A stretch of DNA of 64,000 nucleotides from Pseudorasbora parva (lineage: Eukaryota; Chordata; Actinopteri; Cypriniformes; Gobionidae): positions 11,763,513 through 11,827,512 of the forward strand of contig NC_090173.1 of NCBI RefSeq assembly GCF_024679245.1. Direction: 5' to 3'. The notes under the pieces were generated by a model. The model was not told the origin of the DNA. It searched no databases and saw only the letters and a program-made list of their open reading frames with translations. Below, piece after piece: positions 1 through 11,189 of this stretch; positions within the stretch are counted from its first letter, which is position 1, and every line of letters starts with the position of its first letter. The position numbers were made by a program, and so were the translations under genes.

Positions 1-546
1 GTACGAGTATGCTATGTCGTGGAATGTATACAAAACTCATTTTGGCGTGCATATGCTATGCTGTTTTTCGTGTGATACGCACTATGGCGTATTATACGAA
101 CTCCCCATTGACAGCTCAATCCGGGGCTCGGGATAAACGGTTCTTCACATTCCCTCTGCACGCAATAGGATAGCGCTAAAACCAACCAGAGCAATGAAGA
201 AGGTGAAGCGAAGCTCGTTGATAGATTCAAATTTTGCCGTATCCGTTTAACCGTACATCTTCCTTTTTAAAGAATGACTTCAGTGCCGTTCTTTGTTCTT
301 TTCTCAAAGAAAAGCTCAACTCCAAGTCTTCCAGAGTCGCGGTCAAAGCTGATTCGAAACGCCGCTGTTTGCCATCTTTGTTTTTTGTTTTTTAAGTAAC
401 GTGGAACCGCTGCAACTTTGCCATCTTTATGTTAAGCCCCACCCACTGACTCTATACACGATGTGATTGGCCTGACCAGAGTTTGGTTTTTCCAGCTCGC
501 AAGCCGTTGCTAGACTGCTCTCGCGGCAAATTACATTTTCTGTCTC
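1..546. other. Intergenic, repeat-like, no gene
   Basis: No credible gene is seen. The composition is mixed, and the stretch around 420-520 (genomic phrases such as AAGCCCCACCCACTGACTC) resembles interspersed cyprinid transposon sequence. A 72-codon minus-strand ORF at 12-230 has a hydrophobic start but no recognisable domain, so I treat it as chance or repeat-derived. Confidence 0.4.
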
Positions 547-1192
547 TAAGGTGGGCGTACACTGTGCGAATTTGGACACTCGGAAGGTCGTGAGATACTG
601 CAGACGCTACGAGTCATTTAATTTGATCATCGCATCAAATCAGCTGGTACACGGCACGACTGTTTGCACCGCGAGCCGGCCGCGATCACACGAGCAGACA
701 CCGGAGCTTTCAATGTTGCTGCTATAGCTTCAGATACTAAAAATAAAGAAAAAAAGTTTGCAAATGATTTGTTGAAAAGCAGAGAGCAGTAGCCATTCCT
801 TTTAACCGAAACAACCAGAGGGAGAGAGAAGAGAGTGTGTGTGTGTGTGCGTGCTTGTGTGTGTGTGAACGCAGTATGTGGCAGCCACTGAGCTAATAAT
901 GGTCATAAAGATTGAGCGTATGTGACGTGCTTGTGCATGATTTGGCAATAGGGGACAGCCATATGCTGGTAAAAATCGGGCCGACTCCCCGAACTTTTTA
1001 AACATGTTTAAAAATTATCGTAAGGTCGGGAGGTGCTCTTAACGTGCTCGGCTCGTATCGTATTTCCTCTCACACGGTGCGAGCCGCGACCATACGAGCA
1101 TCCACGATGTCCACGCGATTTCTCCCCGAGAAAAAGAAATCGTCTGCGAGTTCGTACGACAGCAAAAATCGCACCGTGTACGCCCGCCTTTA
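547..1192. mobile_element. Non-autonomous DNA element with ~25-bp TIRs
   Basis: The left end reads TAAGGTGGGCGTACACTGTG. The right end, reverse-complemented, reads TAAAGGCGGGCGTACACGGT. These are imperfect terminal inverted repeats about 25 bp long enclosing roughly 650 bp with no transposase ORF. No clean target-site duplication was visible, so the superfamily is open. Confidence 0.6.
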
Positions 1193-1376
1193 GGCTGCGT
1201 CTAGATTTCTAGACTACTTATTTGCAATTCACAAAACAATTTAGACCAATCTAATTTAACTGATTCATTGAATCAGAACTGAATAAACTATACTTTCACG
1301 ATACACAAATTGCTTTGCAAAACTATCTACAATTGTGAAATGGCCCAATGGCCATACTATGCAAATAAGAAAATAT

Positions 1377-1802
1377 TTAAAGGGTTAGTTCGCTCAAAAT
1401 GAAATTTGGATCGCGTGTCAATCTGCTGAAATCACGTGACATTGGCGATCCGAATCATGAATCAATTCGCTGATTCATAACTGTTTGAATCTTTATTTGA
1501 GGTTTGAAAACAAACGCGGAAGAGAAGACAGTGCTGAATAAAGTCGTAGTTTTTGTTATTTTTGGACCTAAATGTATTTTCGATGCTTCAAGAGACTCTA
1601 ATTAACCCACTGATGTCTCATATGGACGACTTTGATGATGTTTTTATTCCCTTTCTGGACATGGACAGTATAGTGTGCATACACTTGCATACGCTCTCAG
1701 ACTAAATATAAAATATCTTAAACTGTGTGTGAAGATGAACGGAGGTCTTACGGGTGTGGAACGACTTTAGGGGGAATATTTTTGGGTGAACTAACCCTTT
1801 AA
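1377..1802. mobile_element. TTAA-flanked MITE (AAAGGGTTAGTT family)
   Basis: The element is bounded by TTAA at both ends, with termini AAAGGGTTAGTTC and GAACTAACCCTTT. The interior, including the phrases TCGATGCTTCAAGAGACTC and ATGGACGACTTTGATG, recurs in both arms of the mmd intron 1 palindrome at 25345-26088. No intact ORF is present. The palindromic TTAA target suggests a piggyBac- or Kolobok-mobilised MITE. Confidence 0.7.
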
Positions 1803-2242
1803 TGGAAACAATTTAGGGAATGGTCAATTCAAAATGTATTTGCCTCCGGGGTAAATGCAACAGTGACGTGTGGATGCAGGAACGGGAATAAACATGATCC
1901 ATTTTGTTTATGCATGTCAGTCAAACATGACGTGGGAATTCTGACGTTATCAAACATGATCCTGGAACAGGGAAGGAAAAAAATGTTTGCCGTCTCTCTT
2001 TCTGGACAGTTTGGCTCCACTTCTTCTGCATCCACGCAGACAGGACAGACTCCACCCGCACCTCTGAATACACAAACTGATAAAATACTTAATTCCTGCT
2101 TATTCATTATATAAAAGTCTGGCTAAAAAACAGCTTGCAATCTCAAAATTCATGCACAGATGTTGTGGTGCCGCTGTATCTCCGAGTTTTTCACTTATCA
2201 GTTTCATAATGTCAGCAGAATGAACGATGGCAACAATCTGTT

Positions 2243-2243
<1 letters not shown>

Positions 2244-2313
<70 letters not shown>
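2244..2313. repeat. (GA)n microsatellite
   Basis: An uninterrupted GA dinucleotide tract of about 35 units. It produces a spurious Arg-Glu repeat ORF on the plus strand. Confidence 0.97.
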
Positions 2314-2316
<3 letters not shown>

Positions 2317-2517
2317 TTTATTTTTTAATCACTATTAAATGTAATGAATATTTTTTTTAAACTGATTAAACCTCAACCACTAAGTATTAAAGTTCAGCAT
2401 GTGTGTCGTCCAGCTGTGCTCTTACTTTACTAAGCAGTTGAAATGTCATGTGGGTTTTGCATCTAAAAATGTTCATTTCATAAATGCCGTTTTTTTTCTT
2501 CAATGCAGCATTATTCA

Positions 2518-2635
2518 CGCTAAAAAATGCTGGGTTAAAAAGAACCCAAGTTGGGTTGAAAATGGACAAACCTAGTGAATGGATCTATTCAAACAACCCA
2601 ATTTCTGGGTTTGTCCAACAGCATTTTTTAGAGTG
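2518..2635. mobile_element. Short foldback MITE (TGCTGGGTT family)
   Basis: The arms CTAAAAAATGCTGGGTTAAA and CAGCATTTTTTAGAGTG are mutually inverted, with AACCCAA/TTGGGTT blocks inside. Related copies lie at 17979-18140, 57610-57834 and 58008-58128. Confidence 0.65.
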
Positions 2636-2974
2636 TGTATAAGAGCATAATACTGTGTGTGTGTTCTTTTACTGTCTGTGGTCTGTTCACATGAGATTCA
2701 AAGTTCATTCTCTTTAAGACCGAGGCCTGTTTTCAATCCGGAGCACTTCTGCCCTCTGCTGCTCCAAACACTGCACTGGATATTATCTGAACAGACCTGC
2801 TGTCACAGGGAAAGAGGGAATGAGGGAATTATTCATGCCTTGCATACAAATGTACTGGGTACGTTCTGATAGATTTGGTGTTTTTTTATGAATCAGTTGA
2901 AGCAGTTTAGCTTAGGTTCAGTTTTTCTATTTCTGTTTTACTTTATTTTTATACTTTTTATTTAGGATAACATT

Positions 2975-3336
2975 GTCTCAGTGGTGTGTGTGTGTGTGTG
3001 TGAGCCTGTTTATGTGGTTTATGAGGACACACATTTGTATAACTACATGGGTATTACACTGCACTGGTACAATTCAAATGTCCTCATAAATCAAACAGCT
3101 TTAAAAACATAATAAATTATGAGGGCAGGGGCAGTGTAAGGGGATAGAAAATACGGTTTGTACGGTATAAAATCAATTACGGCTATGGAGATTCCCTGTA
3201 AACCACATAGACCAACATGTGTGTGTGTCTCTGTCTTACACAATGTGATATATTGTAGTGAACGCTGAGTGGTTCAAACAGATGGTTCAATCACTCCTTA
3301 CAATCAAGATTAGGATTACACAGAAGCCCTGCGCTG

Positions 3337-3381
<45 letters not shown>

Positions 3382-3474
3382 GGTCTATGTGGTTTACAGG
3401 GACTCTCCATAGGCGTAATGGTTTTTATACCGTACAAACCGTATTTTCTATCCCCTTACACTGCCCCTACCCAT

Positions 3475-3505
<31 letters not shown>

Positions 3506-3725
3506 CCCCTAAACCTACCCATCACAGGAAACATTCTGCATTTTTACTTTCTCAAAAAAACATCATTTAGTATGTTTTTAAGGCCATTTGAATTATGAGG
3601 ACATTTGATATGTCCTCATAAACCACATTTATAGTGTAATACCAGTGTAATACCCATGTAGTTATACAAATTTGTGTCCTCATAAACCACATAAACAGGC
3701 TCACACACACACACACACACACTGC
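2975..3725. repeat. CA/TG-linked interspersed repeat, inverted pair
   Basis: A unit containing GATAGAAAATACGGTTTGTA appears in one orientation at about 2980-3230 and inverted at about 3380-3725, bounded by TG or CA tracts (3339-3378, 3475-3502, 3704-3721). Other members lie at 4640-5030, 6390-6925, 49890-50160 and 58430-58945. It is common low-complexity-associated sequence with no coding capacity. Confidence 0.7.
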
Positions 3726-3799
3726 CCCTGCCCCTAAACCTACCCTTCACAGGAAACATCCGGCATTTTTACTTTCTCAAAAAAAAAAAAAAAAAACGT

Positions 3800-4107
3800 A
3801 TTCACAAAAAAATGCATTTACTTGTTTCTAGTCCAAATATCTAAAAACATTCTTACGTTAAGAAACATTTACTCGAGTTTTTGCTTAAAATAAGCAAAAT
3901 AATCTGCCAGTGGGGTAAGTAATTATTTTATTTACCCAATTGGCAGATTATGTTGCTCATTTCAAGCAAAAACTCTTAATTTTGAGTTATTTTCCCTCCA
4001 AAACAAGACAATTTTTTTTACTTGTGTAGTAAATGTTTCTTAAATGTTAGAATTTTTAGATGTTTGGACTAGGAACAAGTAAGAAATGCATTTTTTTTTT
4101 TGCAGTG
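3800..4107. mobile_element. Palindromic MITE (AATCTGCCA family)
   Basis: The halves mirror each other around an AATCTGCCA/TTGGCAGATT core and end at a GCAGTG terminus. The same family forms the tandem array at 26800-28096 and is split by an insertion at 5032-6385. Confidence 0.65.
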
Positions 4108-4140
4108 AAAGCACTCGTTTTGATCCAGCAATATTTTACT

Positions 4141-4143
<3 letters not shown>

Positions 4144-4200
<57 letters not shown>
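4144..4200. repeat. (TA)n microsatellite
   Basis: A continuous TA tract of about 28 units. Confidence 0.97.
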
Positions 4201-4205
<5 letters not shown>

Positions 4206-4639
4206 CCTTTACATCAGCACAACCGTTTTCAACACTGATAACAATAAGACATTTTCGGATTATCTTTGGTGCTCACGTTTCCTGATTTCTTACCTATAGC
4301 GTCTTTACCTAGAAGGAGACTGGATGAAGAAGTCTACTGTAGATTAGGCTATTTCTGGAAACAGACAGTGTTTTTATTATTTAACACCGTCCGCTTTATC
4401 TTTCTTTGTCTGTTAAACGCTGGATGTTCGTTGTGTTCTTGTGCACAATTTTTATTTTGCCCTTGGAATCTCATCTGCAAATGCTTTGGCAGCACAACTG
4501 TGTTTGGGATGCCAACAAAACGCATTAAAACGGAGCGACTGAAAGACAGAGACTAAGCTGCAAATGCTCTGGCGATACAGATGTACAATTATTAGTCATG
4601 CCAATAAAGCACATTAGACTGAAACAGAGATGGACAGTG

Positions 4640-5030
4640 TGTGTGTGTGTGGAGCATGTTTTTGTGACATGAGGACTCAAATGTGTATAATGCCATGGGT
4701 CTGACACAGGTATTACAGGAGAGGGTGAAATATGAGGACATTACCCATGGCCCCACTTTACAAAAGGCTTATAAATAAATAAGTAAAAATGCAAAATGTT
4801 TCCTGTGATGGGTGGGTTAAGGGGTAGGGGCTGTGTGTGTGTGTGTGTGTGTGTGATGGGTAAGTTTAGAGCGTGGGGGGATAGAAAATACGGTTTGTAC
4901 AGTATAAAAACCATTACACCTAATGTCCCACATTTCACAAAAACAAACGTGTGTGTGTGTGTAATATCAGGACACAAATGTGTATAATGACATGGGGATG
5001 ACACAGGTATTACAGGAGAGGGTGAAATAA
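4640..5030. repeat. CA/TG-linked interspersed repeat
   Basis: The same family as 2975-3725. It carries the phrases ATGAGGACATTACCCATGG and GATAGAAAATACGGTTTGTA and three TG tracts. Confidence 0.65.
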
Positions 5031-5128
5031 AATTGAGAGAGCGTTTGCTTAAAATAAGCAAAATAATCAGCTTGAGTTATTTTTCCCCAAAACAAGACAA
5101 TCATTTTTACTTGTCTAGTAAATGTTTC

Positions 5129-6314
5129 TTAAAGGGGGGGTGAAACACTCAGTTTCAGTCAGTGTCATGTCAATCTTGAGTACCTATAGAGTAGCATTGC
5201 ATCCTGCATATCTCAGAAAAGTCTTTATTTTTTTTAATAATTATATAAGAAAGATGCGCTGTTCCGAGTCTTTCCGAAAAAAGCCGAGCGGGTGGGGGCG
5301 TGTCGTGTGAGCGGAGCTAAATAATGACGTGTGCAGCAGCGCGCTGTGAGTCGAGTGCGTCATCCCTAACAGCGGGAAAAAAACTTTATTCAAAATAAAA
5401 ATATGGCTTTTAATCAGATACAGCCATACATCTATGATCCGGAATCAGACCCAGAGGCTGCAGTTGAACAGGAGCAGCAGCAAAAACGACTAGAGCAGGA
5501 CGTCTCTATGTGGTACAAGTTACACTAACTATATAATATGCTTAGCGACTTGTGTTATTTACATATTTATACTTGAATTATATCGTCGTATTTTTGTCTT
5601 TGAAGGTGTACATGTGAGAAGTGCAGTTGTGCACGTGTGTTTGTGTGTTTACGCGTGGTTTGTGTAGACAGTAAGCGGACTAAAAAAAACACAGACATTT
5701 GAAGCAGTCTCACTCACCCTTCTAACGTTGGGACTGCTCCATCCTTCAGCATTAGGCGATCTGAAAATCCGGCGTCGAGCTGGGCCTTGTTTATGAAACA
5801 GTCGGCACCGAAATGCAGCGAACAGATATAAACATTCGCGCAACTCAGTTGCTGATCCGGAAAAGCAAATTACATCCACTGTTGCCTTAACGCGGGGTTT
5901 TGGAGAATCTGTGCAGGACTGTCTTGGTCTGGCAACCAAAAACGCACTTTTTTGGTGACATTGTTATGTGCACATCACCTGTCCAGCATCCTACAAACCA
6001 GCGCTTTGATGGGCGTAGCCTGTTGCTTTCGCTCTCTCCCTCTCTCTCTCTCTCTCTCACGCGCTTCCGGTAGTATTGTCCGTAAGGCCCATACAAGGAA
6101 ATTCCGCCCCCGTTAACGTCAAAGGGGACGCATGATCGCAAAAAACTTGCAGAAACTTATGACTAACCGGAAGTAGTATTTTTGACAAAGAAATACTCCC
6201 ATCAAACGTCCACCTTAACTTTTGAAACTTTGTCTATGTTTACTATGGGATTCCAAGTCTTTAACAGTGTAAAAAGATCAGTATGCATGAAACAGAATTT
6301 CACCCCCCCTTTAA
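5129..6314 (+). mobile_element. 1.2-kb TTAA element (AAAGGGGGGGTGAAA ends)
   Basis: The ends AAAGGGGGGGTGAAA and TTTCACCCCCCCTTT are perfect inverted termini flanked by TTAA on each side, the duplication expected of piggyBac/Kolobok-like insertion. The element interrupts an older MITE, so it inserted later. It contains the start of a spliced ORF (5403-5512 and 5606 onward). Confidence 0.8.
5403..5700 (+). pseudogene. Remnant two-exon ORF inside the TTAA element
   Basis: An ATG at 5403 opens 36 codons beginning MAFNQIQPYIYDPESDPE and ending with a split Trp codon at a GT donor (5513). A TTTGAAG acceptor precedes 5606, where the frame resumes as CTCEKCSCARV, a Cys-rich stretch, and then soon meets a stop. 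From memory, this opening and Cys cluster resemble proteins encoded by abundant fish transposons (the P2X7-like/YqaJ-associated group); I could not check this. The ORF is truncated and probably non-functional. Exon limits are inferred from splice-site sequence only. Confidence 0.5.
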
Positions 6315-6389
6315 TGTAAGAATTTTTAGATATTTAGACTAGAAACAAGACACATACTAAGTAAGAAAAGCATTTTTTGCAGTGTACAG

Positions 6390-6882
6390 AATACGTTTTT
6401 TTGAGAAAGTAAAAATGCAGAATGTTTCCTGTGATGGGCAGGTTTAGGGGCAGGGGCTATGTGTGTGTGTGTGTGTGTATGTGTGTGTATGTGTGTGTAT
6501 GTGTGTGTATGTGTGTATGTAGATTTAGGGGCAGTATAGGGGGATAGAGAAAATATGGTTTGTACTTTATAAAAACCATTACGCCTTTGAAATCTCCCCA
6601 CATTTCACAAAAACAAACGCGCGCACGCTGTGTGTGTGTGTGTGTGCTCCTTGTTTGGCAATACTTGAAGGCACAAACGTCCTCACTTGTATAGTAAGAC
6701 ATGAAAACAACTCACTGAGGACAATTGACTGTTCCTCACTAGTTAAAAATACTTTTTTAATCTATTGTTTTGCTCATGTTTCTGGGATGGGTAGGTTTAG
6801 GGATAGAGGTTGGGTTAGGGGATAGAAAATATCATTAACCTGATATAAAATCAGTGGAAGTCAATGTAATGTCCTTAGTGAA

Positions 6883-6924
<42 letters not shown>
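6390..6924. repeat. CA/TG-linked repeat and TG microsatellite
   Basis: Further members of the family at 2975-3725. The block ends in a TG tract (6886-6924) about 120 bp upstream of the smim36 start codon. Confidence 0.65.
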
Positions 6925-6927
<3 letters not shown>

Positions 6928-7002
6928 TGTGTGTGTGACAGGCAGAATGAGAGAGGGATTTGTGTGAACTAATCCCTCACAGGTCTGTGTGTTCTGTGAT
7001 AG

Positions 7003-7632
<630 letters not shown>

Positions 7633-7849
7633 CTCGAAAAAATAATTTGTTGAATTTACTTAAAAAAGGTCCGTCAAGTGGTTTCACACTATATTGAGTA
7701 TGTTTTACAAATAACAATTTAGTTATATGAACAAAAGAATGTCAAATAAAGCTGACCAAAGTAATACAAACCATTTCAATTTGTCACGGTTACATAATAT
7801 TTATACACTAAATTTTGTTTTGTTTTTTGTTGCTAAAAAAAGTAAGAAG

Positions 7850-8305
7850 TTGAAATTGTAATGAATGCGCACATTTATAATGGCCTCTGTCAAAGGTTAG
7901 CTGAAGGTTTTATCTTGCATTTACACACTGTAAAAAAAAAAATTGTTGGTTTTTGTTTAATTTAAAAACTAAGTAACCTGGTTGCCTTAAAATTGAGTTT
8001 ATTGAAATTAAAATTTGAGTTGATACAATGAAGGAAATGTGTTTAATAAATAGAAACTCAAAATATTATTGTATCTGAACCACATAAAAAATGTGATAAA
8101 TCATGAAAATAGCACAATTTGGCTGCGTCATCACAAATAAAACACACACAATTACCCAATATGCTCACAAAATCTTTTAATAATATTTTAATAAAGGTTG
8201 TCGAATCTCAGAAAATGTTCATTGTATTAACTCAATTATTTAATTTCAATGAACTGAAAATTAAGGAAACCAGGTCACTTATTTTCTAAATAATTTTTAA
8301 CAGTG
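7850..8305 (+). repeat. Duplicated block containing a MITE, copy 1
   Basis: About 75 bp of unique-looking flank (with AATTGTAATGAATGCGCAC and AGCTGAAGGTTTTATCTTGC) plus the adjoining MITE match 19280-19767. Because the flank outside the MITE is shared too, this is a local duplication rather than two independent insertions. Confidence 0.75.
7926..8305. mobile_element. CACTGTAAAA foldback MITE, copy 1
   Basis: About 380 bp with inverted termini CACTGTAAAAAA and TTTTTAACAGTG. The conserved interior includes AATAGCACAATTTGGCTGCG. At least seven further copies, in both orientations, lie in the window. There is no ORF. Confidence 0.75.
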
Positions 8306-8652
8306 TAGTTTACTTAATAATGTTACATTTATAAAAGTTTATTATGTGAGGTGAACACATGTATTGGTTGAATTTACCTTATTAAATTAACTAATTCTTC
8401 TACAAGTGAATGTTTAAAAACAAAATTCAAAAATAACTTAATTGAGGGCAGGACGTCCATCCAATGAAAGTGTTTAAATGAGCGCCCGCAGCCTAAACAC
8501 AGGCACCGTTCCTCTGCATAATGGTAACCAAAATTACAGAAGCACCTCTGAATGTCCAACATAACTGAACATTAAACACTAACATACACTAAAAACAGAT
8601 TTCTGAAAACTTTTCTTTACTGAAAAACACACACTTTAAATCGCTAAATCTG

Positions 8653-8978
8653 CACTGTAAAATTTAAAAAAAAAAAAAAATGACCTGGTTGAGTTCATTG
8701 AAATTAAAATTTTGAGTTAATACAATGAACATTTTTTGAGATTCGACAACCTTTATTAAAATATTATTAAAAGATTTTGTAAGCATATTGGGTAATTGTG
8801 ATGACGCAGCCAAATTGTGCTATTTTCATGATTTATCACATTTTTTATGTGGTTCAGAGACAATAATATTTTGAGTTTCTATTTATTAAACAAATGTCCT
8901 TCATTGTATCAACTCAAATTTTTTATTTCAATAAACCAGGTTACTTACTTTTTTTAAAAAGTTAAACCAAATCAAATC
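8653..8978. mobile_element. CACTGTAAAA foldback MITE, copy 2 (inverted)
   Basis: The same family in the opposite orientation (GATGACGCAGCCAAATTGTG core). The right terminus is eroded. Confidence 0.7.
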
Positions 8979-9640
8979 AAACAAAGCATGTTGATGGCTA
9001 GACTAACCACAAGTAGGGTATAAATTAACCTCATGAAATCGTTTAAATGTGAAAGTAAGAATTAATTGCAAACCTGCTGAACAACGAGCATTTTAGCGCC
9101 TATAAAATAGTGTTGCGCGACTTCTCAAATTACACATCACTATGAATGATCTCGTCATAAATGATAGGGGACCCCGCACAGCAATGATCAACTTCTCTAA
9201 CATTTTGCTTGGGAACTAATGTGGTCGGAACCAAAGTTTACAGGCCTGCGTTCTCTGGATTTCTCTCAAGCGGAGCATTTCTACATTCTGACTGGTTGCC
9301 GCCAAACCGCGCCATAGCTCATTACCATAAAGTTGAGCTGATTTCAACTCTCCTTGATGCCCAAATCGTCCAAGACGCGCCGCTCTCGCCAAAGCTCGTC
9401 GCCTGGCTCCCATTGAAAATGAATGACTTCCGGTCACCTTGCCGCTCTCGCCACCGGCGGTGTGAACGCACAGTTAAGTTGACCCAACAAACATTTATTA
9501 AGTAAAGCTGACAATACTAATTTTTAGTAAAAACAACTCCGCAAACTTAAGTTAATGTAGTTACATGAGTTTTTTTTTTAAAAGTAATGTGAACAAGTAC
9601 GGTTTGAGTGCAACTAACAACCGTGCAAGTTCATTTTTTT
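8979..9640. other. Intergenic, repeat-like, no gene
   Basis: A 98-codon ORF at 9209-9505 overlaps sequence ending GGCGGTGTGAACGCACA that looks like interspersed repeat. It has no recognisable domain and is not annotated as a gene. Confidence 0.4.
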
Positions 9641-9644
9641 TGAG

Positions 9645-9860
9645 TGTAAAAAAGGTTCCAAAAAGTGATGTCCTAGAAGAACCATTTTTGGTTCCCCAAA
9701 GAACCTTTCAGGTCAACGGTTCTTAAAAAGAACCTTTTTTTTTTATTAGTGTGAAGAACACTTTAAAATTCTAACAATTCTTTTTACACAATAAAGAGGC
9801 TTTTGTGTAATAGAAAGATTCTACGGATGTTAAAGGTTCTTTATGGATGCCCAAAAAAAA
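9645..9860. repeat. GAACCTTT/AAAGGTTC inverted-module repeat, copy 1
   Basis: Dense GGTTC/GAACC modules, including CCCCAAAGAACCTTTCAG and AATAGAAAGATTCTA. A close copy lies at 10825-11020 and a diverged one at about 23640-23840. It is non-coding and has the look of a MITE. Confidence 0.6.
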
Positions 9861-9863
9861 AAA

Positions 9864-10160
9864 GAAAGTACTTTGGTCTGACAGGCTGGAAAGAGACGGA
9901 CTGATAACGACTCAACGCTGCACACTATCTTTTTTTATCTACTGTACATAACTATGCAAGTACTGTATCTCTCATTTGATATCTTGTGTAAAACGACTTT
10001 AAGCGCTTCATAACTTCTGTGCGAGACTGGATCATGTCCAGACTGGATTATCTAAAGAAACGGTGAGTAAAAAAACCTGCCACAAATGGCACTTTAATGG
10101 CTCACATCAGTCGTTTCTCCTGGATATAATTGAAATGGTGATTTTTGTGGATCTCTAGAC
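9864..10160 (+). repeat. Duplicated smim36 3' end, copy 2
   Basis: Corresponds to the last codons and 3' UTR of smim36 (7318-7632) but has no upstream coding sequence. The copy of the last codons begins within an A-rich run. The copy ends at CTCTAGAC, exactly where the hAT element begins. Confidence 0.85.
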
Positions 10161-10810
10161 CAGAGATGCCCAAATTAGGGCCCGCGGGCCAGGGGTAGGA
10201 CCTTTGATTTGGCCCACCGTACCGTCCGAGGAGGGAGGGAGAGAGCGAGAGAGCGAGAGAGCGAGAGCATTTTATTTAGACCTTCGACACAGATTGTCAT
10301 TTCTAATTTGCCATAATTTTGGTTTGTTTTATTATTAAACTACAACAGAGTTAACTGAAATTAAATGTTTAATTAAACATAAATATTGTAAATGCGCAAA
10401 AATATTGTAAATGCGCAATTCAAGGTGTTGATGTCAATAAACATCAACATATTAAATGCAATAATGGAGAAATCAAGGCAGTGGCACACAGACAAAAGAC
10501 ATTTTTAAAAAGCTTGGCAAGATGAGATTTTATTCCCCGAAGTCCAATAAAAAGGCAGTGCGTCTAGTTTGCTAACAGTCTGTTCCATTTTTAAAAGAGT
10601 ACAATATCCGTCGTCATTATGAATCTGTATCGATGTGTATTTGGCGTTGAATTGTATTATAAACATTGAACACTTGGGGATTGTTGCCCATTTAATTGTT
10701 CAATAAAATGCAACACTTTACAAATAAAACTGCATTAGTTAATCAGATTAAAGTTGTTTTATATTTATTTTAAATATTAATATAAATAAATAAACCCATG
10801 GGCACCCCTG
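10161..10810. mobile_element. Non-autonomous hAT element with 8-bp TSD
   Basis: The termini CAGAGATGCCCA and GGGCACCCCTG are inverted. CTCTAGAC occurs immediately on both sides (10153-10160 and 10811-10818), the 8-bp duplication typical of hAT transposition. The unoccupied site is seen in the duplicated block at 7620-7632. The element is 650 bp and has no transposase ORF. Confidence 0.9.
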
Positions 10811-10824
10811 CTCTAGACAATCTT

Positions 10825-11020
10825 AAAGGTTCCAAAAGGGGGTTTTCACAATTTTCACAATTAAGAAGAACCATTTTTGTTCCCCAAAGAACCTTTCAGT
10901 CAACAGTTCTTAGAAGAACCTTTTTTATTAGTGTGAAGAATTTAAAATCCTAAAGAATCTTTTTACACAGTAAAGAACCTTTTGTGCAATAGAAAGATTC
11001 TATGGATGTTAAAAGTTCTT
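10825..11020. repeat. GAACCTTT/AAAGGTTC repeat, copy 2
   Basis: Closely similar to 9645-9860 over its full length, including CCCCAAAGAACCTTTCAG. Confidence 0.6.
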
Positions 11021-11023
11021 TAT

Positions 11024-11183
11024 AAACACACAATTACCCAATATGCTTACAAAATCTTTTAAAAATATTTTAATAAAGGTTGTCGAATCTTAAAAAAATG
11101 TTCATTGTAACTCAATTTTTTCTTCTTCTTTGAACTCAAAATTAAGGCAACCAAGTAACTTTTCTAAATAATTTTTTACAGTG
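11024..11183. mobile_element. CACTGTAAAA foldback MITE, partial copy
   Basis: The right half of the family only, from the ACACAATTACCCAATATGC block to the ACAGTG terminus. Confidence 0.65.
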
Positions 11184-11189
11184 CAGTGA

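Larger units (their letters stand above)
5032..6385. mobile_element. Palindromic MITE split by a later TTAA insertion
   Basis: The AATCTGCCA-family element reads up to the TTAA at 5129-5132 and resumes after the TTAA at 6311-6314. Its interior has been interrupted by the 1.2-kb element listed next. The right terminus is at about 6384 (GCAGTG). Confidence 0.65.

Noticed and set aside
3258..3512. ORFs made of His-Thr or Cys-Val repeats
   Set aside because: They are translations of CA/TG microsatellites; the same applies at 4741-5061, 6326-6702 and 58264-59040.
9209..9505. 98-codon plus-strand ORF
   Set aside because: No recognisable domain, no splice context, repeat-like surroundings, and a long ORF on the opposite strand over the same bases.
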